Assembly (NCBI RefSeq): GCF_000203815.1
Contig: NW_004457624.1
Coordinates: 1,798,001-1,862,000, forward strand
Direction: 5' to 3'
DNA: 64,000 nucleotides
From: Cavenderia fasciculata
Taxonomy: Eukaryota > Evosea > Eumycetozoa > Acytosteliales > Cavenderiaceae
In this document: piece by piece, positions 57,672 through 64,000 of the stretch
How the letters are laid out: the number at the start of each line of letters is the position of its first letter
Numbering within the stretch: the stretch's first letter is position 1
Program-made: the position numbers and the translations under genes
Notes under the pieces: generated by a model
Seen by the model: the letters and a program-made list of their open reading frames with translations, nothing else
Databases searched by the model: none
Told to the model about the DNA's origin: nothing

Positions 57672-60507
57672 TTATTGATTGATTTTAAATAAGTGGATAT
57701 CATCTTGATCCTTTTGACTTTCAAAATCCATTATAAAGGTTTTAATTTCAATTGGGTTTAATGTTACAACTAATGGTAGATTGACTTGATTTTCAATGAT
57801 AGCATTTCCACTTGCTGTGGTTTCATCGACTTGAGAAATATTGAATTGATTAAAGATTGATGAGACTGAAATGGTTGATGGTTGGGAATATTTACTATTT
57901 TGACCGACTTCATAGATGTTTACTAATCGTAATAATATCGATGGATTGTCTAACCATTGACGTGTAAGTGTCAAGAGATGAAGATTGGCTGGGAATTGTT
58001 GCCCTGCATCAAGTGGTTGGAAAAAGACTTTGTGATTGTCGGCATAATCTTGGATGGTCTTTGATTCATCGAGTTGTGCAAACATTGGGAGCAATGGATT
58101 TTCATGAACCAAAGAATGTGGTGTACGAATGAGTTCACAACTAGACTTTTCTCCAAAAAGAATACGATGTGAGAATGTTACGGTGCTCGTATCATCCATG
58201 TCTTGGCCAGTTGCAGGTTCTGTAAAATTGTCACGGCGAATCAGTAACACTTCGAGTGACCCAGGAGCTTGACTACTTGATGCCATACTCTGGCGATTGA
58301 GAATGACCAATTCATTTTGGGAATCTTGTATCATTGCCATATTGATCGATGGATAGTAGTTGCCCGCAATCATACTCCATGGTGTGGTGTCATTAAACTT
58401 GGTTCCATACTCTCGCTTCATTGCCTCTAGTCCGTTGTTAGAGTAAAAAGTACGGCCATTGTTTACAGAAGTGTTTGATCGCATTGAAATCTCCTTGTTC
58501 CATCCTACTGCCACTGTATTTTCTACCAAAAAGTATTGTGACTCTTGAGCACCCGATCCAGAGTTGAGAGTAGTTTCATTAAAAACAGTATAGACTTGGC
58601 TTGCATTATTACTATAGACAATGGTGACTTGTTGGACGAGTGGACCTTCGGTTAGATACACTTGTGGAGAGGTAGCGGCGAGTGGAATTGGATTATACGG
58701 TCGGAATTCATAGACATCATCATCCAATGCATAATATTCAATCAATTGTTGACTCAATGGCAATGTAATACCTTGAACCAAATCTTGATATCCAACCAAT
58801 TCCATTATACCATTGTTTTTCTTGTTGGCTTGGAATTCAAGATTAAACAAATTATTACCAATTGTCAACATTGAAAAAGTTACCTTTTCACTGACAGATC
58901 TTTGAGAAATGATAATATCTTGAATGGGTTTGTTGGGACCACCGAGTAGGGAAGATATTCTTAATTTATCTTCATGGGTCAATGTGTCTTGAGTAAGATC
59001 ACCTACTGCAACAATAAAATAGGACGAGATACCAATTGCAGCAACATTGACTTGGAAATAAAGGGTCCATTGTTTGGAGGCGATATTTTGAACTGTTTGT
59101 GATGGTACTGGGTTTTGATCGTAATCAAAGACTGCATAGTTTTGTTGACCAGCTTGAATCGGTAGATATTCTACACGACTCCAAGCCAAACTGTTGGTGA
59201 CAGAGATAACCAATATTTGTCCATCCTTTAGGTCTGCCACAAGTTGACTCGAAGCATTGTAGCCCTGTTCAACACTTTTATCGGCCATGATCTGACCAAC
59301 CACTTGAGGAAGCATATCGAGTGTATCATTTTGAGCTTGATACAGCATTTCCATATAATTGGCACGAACAGCTGTTCTTGCTGTGCCAGGGATGGCATCG
59401 TGGTGGGTCAAGATACTACTAATGTTTCGGTGTTGATTCAAAACTTGGTAACATTGATATTCGTTGATAATATTATGACGCGCATCGTAAACAGATGTGC
59501 CCAACGAGAATAGGACCTCTGCCGATCTGAGTAGACTGTCTGATTGACGAATCGATTGTTTGAGAAGAGGCATACTCGAATAGTATCCTGACCAATACTC
59601 TACACAGGTTCCATACTGTTGATAGTAGGAAGTGACACAGTTGGTCACAGTGTAAAAGTCTTGTCCATGGTTGATTGGGAACTCGTTTGGCGTTGTCGAA
59701 GAATCCACTGCTTCAAAGTACTCGGAAGCTGTGGAATACTGGATCGTCACACCATACGACGAGTTGGCATTGATATATTCTATCAATTTATCCATATTAT
59801 CAAACATGATGGCAGCATCTTGGTATCTAAAATCATTGCCAAATGGCAACAATAGATTGTTGTGTCTGTAGTATCCGGCTCTTGTGCGAATAATCTCTAC
59901 AAGAACTTCGGCACGTTCGGCAATATTGGTGTCATTGATGGTTGGATTCCCAGAGCCACCTGCTTCGAAATCGAAACCAGTACAATAGCCATTGGCAGGA
60001 TCGGTTATATTTGGCCAACAGTTTTGTGGTGGATTGTAATGGTTGTCGAGGATATGGGCAAAGATTGAAAAGTCTGATTCATAGGCATCATAGTTTGGCG
60101 AAGGATACCACACAAACTCAAACGACCGATTGGTGATCAATCCACCCGATCCTTCAATAGTAAAGAGAGCAGTGGTTTCCATATCGTAGAAATGTTTGGT
60201 TCTGTCGTCCACTCTATTCAAAACATGGTATTTAAACCCCATCAACTTGAACAACTGTGCGGTCATTGTAGACGGACCAAATGGATCGATCTGCCACCCC
60301 ACAACCGGTGTAACGCCAAACGTTGACAATAAGAATTGATGGCCCATAGTATTTTGATTTAAAATGGCTTGATAATGTGTCAATGCCTCATCATTCATTG
60401 CATACCCTCCACCAACAAATTCCAATTGTCCATTCTGAACCAATTGTCTTACAGTAGCTTGCATCATCGATGTTTGATCATTCCACCATCTTTCAAAATA
60501 TACACTA

Positions 60508-60540
<33 letters not shown>

Positions 60541-60868
60541 CATTAATATGAATGTATCTATTCTATCTATCTATCTAGCTATCAATCTATTTGTTCAAAA
60601 ATATTTAAACCTACATTTCAGCCCAAACAAATCTCTTTGATTGATCTTTAATCAAATAAGGCATAACGTTTGATAGAATATGAGTTACATTCTCTTGATA
60701 GTAATTGTTATATGTTTCAATCCATCCAACATCTATAAACAAATCAAATCAAATCAAAAAAGTTAGCATTGTTCACCAACATGATCATATCATAATTATG
60801 TTAAAACTTACCACAATGAGAATGGGCAATTAAATAGACATTTATATTATCATCATTTGAATTGTAAG

Positions 60869-60913
<45 letters not shown>

Positions 60914-61022
60914 GATTATTGATACCTATATTATTATGTTTAGCATCAACAACATCTGTTTGTGTACAAATTGATAAAAGAATAAAAATTAAAAAGATTA
61001 AAGGTTTGATCTTCATCCCCAT
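57672..61022 (-). CDS. Lysosomal alpha-mannosidase (GH38)
   Basis: Three exons (61022-60812, 60732-60615, 60504-57672) encode 1053 residues. The N-terminus MGMKIKPLIFLIFILLSIC is a signal peptide, followed by 15 Gln just before the catalytic domain. The zinc site begins at AHSHCDVGW (Asp71), VYFERWWNDQT follows, and the nucleophile is Asp183 in WQIDPFGPS; the usual motif is DPFGHS, so the His is Pro here. The HHDAIPGTARTAV motif supplies a further zinc His. The C-terminal beta-rich GH38 domains run to the end. Many Asn-X-Ser/Thr sites fit a glycosylated lysosomal enzyme. It trims alpha-mannose from glycoproteins in lysosomes and during early development, as the D. discoideum manA product does. 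Dictyostelids have several paralogues, so I do not assign a letter. Confidence 0.93.
60870..60914 (-). repeat. Poly-glutamine codon repeat (15 CAA) in the mannosidase
   Basis: Pure CAA codons encode 15 Gln between the signal peptide and the catalytic domain of a secretory-pathway enzyme, an unusual place for poly-Gln since it enters the ER lumen. Confidence 0.9.
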
Positions 61023-61397
61023 CTTTCCAATCTTTGTTTTTCTCTTTGTTATAATACAATAAAATATTAAAACAAATAATAATAATAATTTTAATAAATA
61101 AAGAGTTATGAGAACATGTCAAACAACCAACTCATCTAAATTAAGCTTAATGCATCGGAAATTTACCCACACCAACTTCAAGTGATGGGGTTTACTTTAG
61201 TAAAAAAAATTAATGTGGAGATATTATTAAATCCTTTTTTTTCTTTTGGTTTGGTTCGATTTTATTGAAATAAATAAGGGTGGATTGGTATAGCTTTAGC
61301 TTTAGCTATAGCTTTAGTTTGTGTTGTGTGTTATTGTTTGAGTTTGTGAGTGATGGATTTTGTTGTTGTCTTTTTTAATTTTTGGATTAGGGTTTTA
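61023..61397. other. Spacer between the PH and mannosidase genes
   Basis: This 375-bp AT-rich gap holds the mannosidase promoter and the PH gene's 3' end. A tandem TTTAGC/TATAGC hexamer cluster lies at about 61290-61318. No coding sequence was seen. Confidence 0.5.
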
Positions 61398-63306
61398 TTA
61401 TCTTCTAGAAATTGAAGATGTGGAAGATGTCAAGACAGTTGTATTTGTTGGACTTCCAATAGCAATCTTTTTGATGACATCATTGATTGCAGTAATCCAT
61501 TCGTCTTGTTCTTTTTTGGATTCTGCCATTAAAAGATAGTCACGCATCAATCCCTTGCAACTAACACCAGACATTAAAACAATTCCAAATGGTTTGCCGC
61601 TATGAGTCTCTACTTTGGCCTGATGAAGTTTAATCTCACCTTTGGCTTTGGTATCTTTTGTCTTTTTAAAATAGGATAATGTTCCATCTTGCTTTAGTCG
61701 GCACCAACGAGTTGTCCAGTTTCGTCTACCTCCTTCTCCTCCACCTTTCTTTTTGAGGTAACCTTCCTTTATAATTGGATCGTTTAGACTGACCACCTTC
61801 ATATAGGTGATTTCAACTGGTGTTGTAACAGTTTTAGATGGTGATGATGATAGATTCAATGGGAAACCTTCTTTTGGTTGTGATGAAGAGGTGGTGGTGG
61901 TGGTTGTAGAGGATAAAGTGGTAGTGGATGATGCAAGTGAAGCGAGGTCGTTGGTAGAGTTTGAATTTACATTTCCAGAGCTATTGGTTTTGATTAAAAT
62001 CGGAATGGTCGATGGTGGATTGGGTAGAGATACCGATATCTCTTCAAAACTGGTAACAGTATTTGATTTTGGTAAAATGTCTGATTCTTTTTTCAAAATG
62101 ACCAGAGTTTGTTTTTCCTCTTCTGGTTGTTGTTGTTGTTGTTGTTGTTGTTGTGAATGTGAATGAGATTGAGATTGAGATTGATCGTCTTCAGTTACAT
62201 TCACAATTACATTGACTAAATTTACATTTTCTTTTCCATCAATAATAATGATCTCTTTTGGATCGTTTTCTTTTTCTTCTTCTTTTTCCTCTTTTTCTTT
62301 GATTTGTACATTTGGTTGGGTTGTTGATGATTGTTGTTGTTGTTGTATTGTTTCTGTTATTTGTGGTTCATTTACATTTTCTGGTTGTCTTGATTCTTTT
62401 TCTTCTTCTTCTTCTTCTTCTTCTTGTTGTTTAACTTTTTGTACAATTATCTCTTCTTTTTCTTTTTCTTCCAGTTGTTGTTTCTCTTCTTCTTCATCTT
62501 TTTCTTTTTCATCCTCATTGTCAACAACAACAACAACATGAGGAGGAGGATGGTTGATAGAGTTGTTATTTACAGAGTTGGTGAGGGAGTTATTGATGTT
62601 GTTGTTGTTATTATTATTGGAGATGGTTGAATTTGGTAAAGGTTGTTGAGAGATGGTAGATATATCAAGTAGAATGTTTTTGATAGAGGAAAACTTTTGT
62701 TCAAATTCATCTACCTTTGATTTGAGAACTGGTAGGTATCGTTGAGAGTCGGCAAGTGCTTGACCTGGTAACGACGGACTAGTCGCAGACGTAGACGTAG
62801 ATGAAGATGGAAGTGGAGGTGTAGACGAAGAGGGGTGTCGCTTTGTCAACACAACCTTTAATTGCATCACCTGTTCTTCGAATCGAGATATAGTCTCTTC
62901 TATTTGTTTGTTGTTGCCAGATGATGAAGAAGGTGCAGAAGAAGAAGAGGAAGAGGAAGAAGCTACTGCAGATGGTGCAGCAGAGGTTGCTACAGCAGCC
63001 GTCGAAGATTGTGATAAATCTCTACTTCTCTCTAAATCATCTAATCTCTTTTTCAACTGTTGGTTCTCTTGTTCGATATGAAGTTGCCTTTGTCTATCAT
63101 TCTCCATTCTTTCAGTTAATTCTCTAATCTTTTGTTCTAGCATATATGCTTTATCTAAGAGATAGATAGATAGATAGATAGAATTAATAATGAATGACTA
63201 TAACAAACTAGTTAGTTAGGGTATACATACCACCTCCTAAATCCATGGATGCTGTCAAGTCACCACCACCATTTTGATGTTGATGAGGGTACTCCATTTC
63301 TTTCAT
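61398..63306 (-). CDS. PH-domain protein with N-terminal coiled coil
   Basis: Two exons (63306-63231, 63154-61398) encode 610 residues from MKEMEYPHQHQNGGGD. Residues about 28-75 form a coiled coil (ELTERMENDRQRQLHIEQEN), and a second short one lies near 110-130 (IEETISRFEEQVMQLKVVL). Ser-rich and then Glu/Lys/Gln-rich disordered stretches fill 80-480. The PH domain is at about 484-590: IKEGYLKKKGGGEGGRRNW, TTRWCRLKQDGTLSYFKKT, KPFGIVLMSG, YLLMAESKKEQDEWITAIND, with the invariant Trp near the end of the last helix. The basic beta1-beta2 loop (KKK...RRNW) suggests phosphoinositide binding. A role at the plasma membrane or in cytoskeletal signalling is inferred; the partner is unknown. Confidence 0.88.
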
Positions 63307-64000
63307 TTAATAAATAATTTATATATAATATATAAGAGATAGATAGATATGTGTGTATCTAACAGAGTAGGCTCTCTTGTGTTTAACTCTCTCTTCTCTC
63401 TCTCTCTTTACTTATTGTAACACACAATGAATTGGATGTCTGTTGGGGTGTCCAAAAGTCGTGCTTTCTTGTTCCTTGTAAAAGTTGGGAGATACGATGA
63501 TTAATGTGTAGGGGTTTCACAATAAACGGGGAAAGAAGATCCTTGGATGAAAAAGGTAATGATTGATTATTATTTCGGAGCTAATTGTTGAAAATATCTA
63601 TCTGTTTCAGTAGTGCAACTATCTTTTTTTTTTTGCAGCGAGCCCAAACCTGGGAGATGGTGAGTAAAGATAGATAGATGGTGGTTGTAAGGTCTTGTGT
63701 GTCTCCTTTGTATCCAACCAAGTGGATTTGTAGATGGACAATAATTAATAATAATAATAATAATAAATAATATTATTCGGTTAACCTTTTTTTTTTTTAG
63801 ATCTATTGATTGGGTGGATTATTCTTTGTTATCTTGTAAAGAGGAAGAGAAGATATTGTTGTTGTAATAATAATAATAATAATAATAATTGTCGAAAGGA
63901 AGGAATGAATATCTGTATACTGGTCTGGCCGTATTAATCAATCTTTGATGGCCAATGGGCGAATGATTGTCGTTACTCACTGTTTTTTTTTTTTTTAATT
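63307..64000. other. Right-edge non-coding region
   Basis: This holds the PH gene promoter and AT-rich DNA. GATA repeats lie at 63161-63180 (in the intron) and 63341-63350, and (AAT)n runs at about 63740-63770 and 63868-63888. No gene was seen before the edge. Confidence 0.5.

Overview
This is a eukaryotic window, almost certainly from a dictyostelid social amoeba. The evidence is short AT-rich introns with GTATGT/GTAAGT donors, very AT-rich spacers, many Asn, Gln, Ser and Thr homopolymers inside proteins, and a long-tailed class I myosin that reads as dictyostelid myosin IB. Codon use in several genes (aldolase, ALDH, formate-THF ligase, myosin) is far richer in C/G-ending codons than I would expect for Dictyostelium discoideum, so a Cavenderia- or Heterostelium-like species is more likely. 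No rRNA, tRNA, CRISPR array or recognisable intact transposon was found.

Layout. 1-22.7 kb is a dense block: a PP6 regulatory (SAPS) subunit running off the left edge (-), a TBC1D12/14-type RabGAP (+), an Atos/FAM214 protein (+), a spacer with strange inverted repeats, myosin IB (-), GINS subunit Sld5 (-), a TBC1D22-type RabGAP with a C-terminal membrane anchor (-), COG2 (-), a possible beta-barrel protein (+) whose start codon seems to be made by splicing, and an Asn-rich orphan (-). 22.7-34.7 kb is sparse: an ankyrin protein (-) lies between a 2.9-kb and a 6.2-kb spacer. 34.7-63.3 kb is dense again: a nuclear factor with a possible winged-helix domain (+), an Afi1/SPA-type DENN protein (-), a mitochondrial helical protein (+), class I aldolase (-), RNase H2 subunit B (+), a membrane aldehyde dehydrogenase of ALDH22/Msc7 type (-), sterol C4-methyl oxidase (+), monofunctional formate-tetrahydrofolate ligase (+), a large 2OG-oxygenase-fold protein that lacks its iron ligands (+), lysosomal alpha-mannosidase (-) and a PH-domain coiled-coil protein (-).

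Most genes are single-copy housekeeping functions. Vesicle-traffic genes are frequent (two TBC RabGAPs, COG2, an SPA/DENN protein, myosin IB), but nothing shows they form a regulated cluster. Exon structures were solved by hand; every multi-exon model keeps frame across all junctions.

The most unusual signals are: (1) a 34-bp-arm hairpin at 8868-8944 whose mismatches become G-U pairs only on the minus strand; (2) a perfect 36-bp inverted copy of the end of the myosin gene, including its stop codon; (3) a start codon assembled across an intron; (4) a dioxygenase-fold protein without iron ligands; (5) a tail-anchored TBC1D22-type protein.
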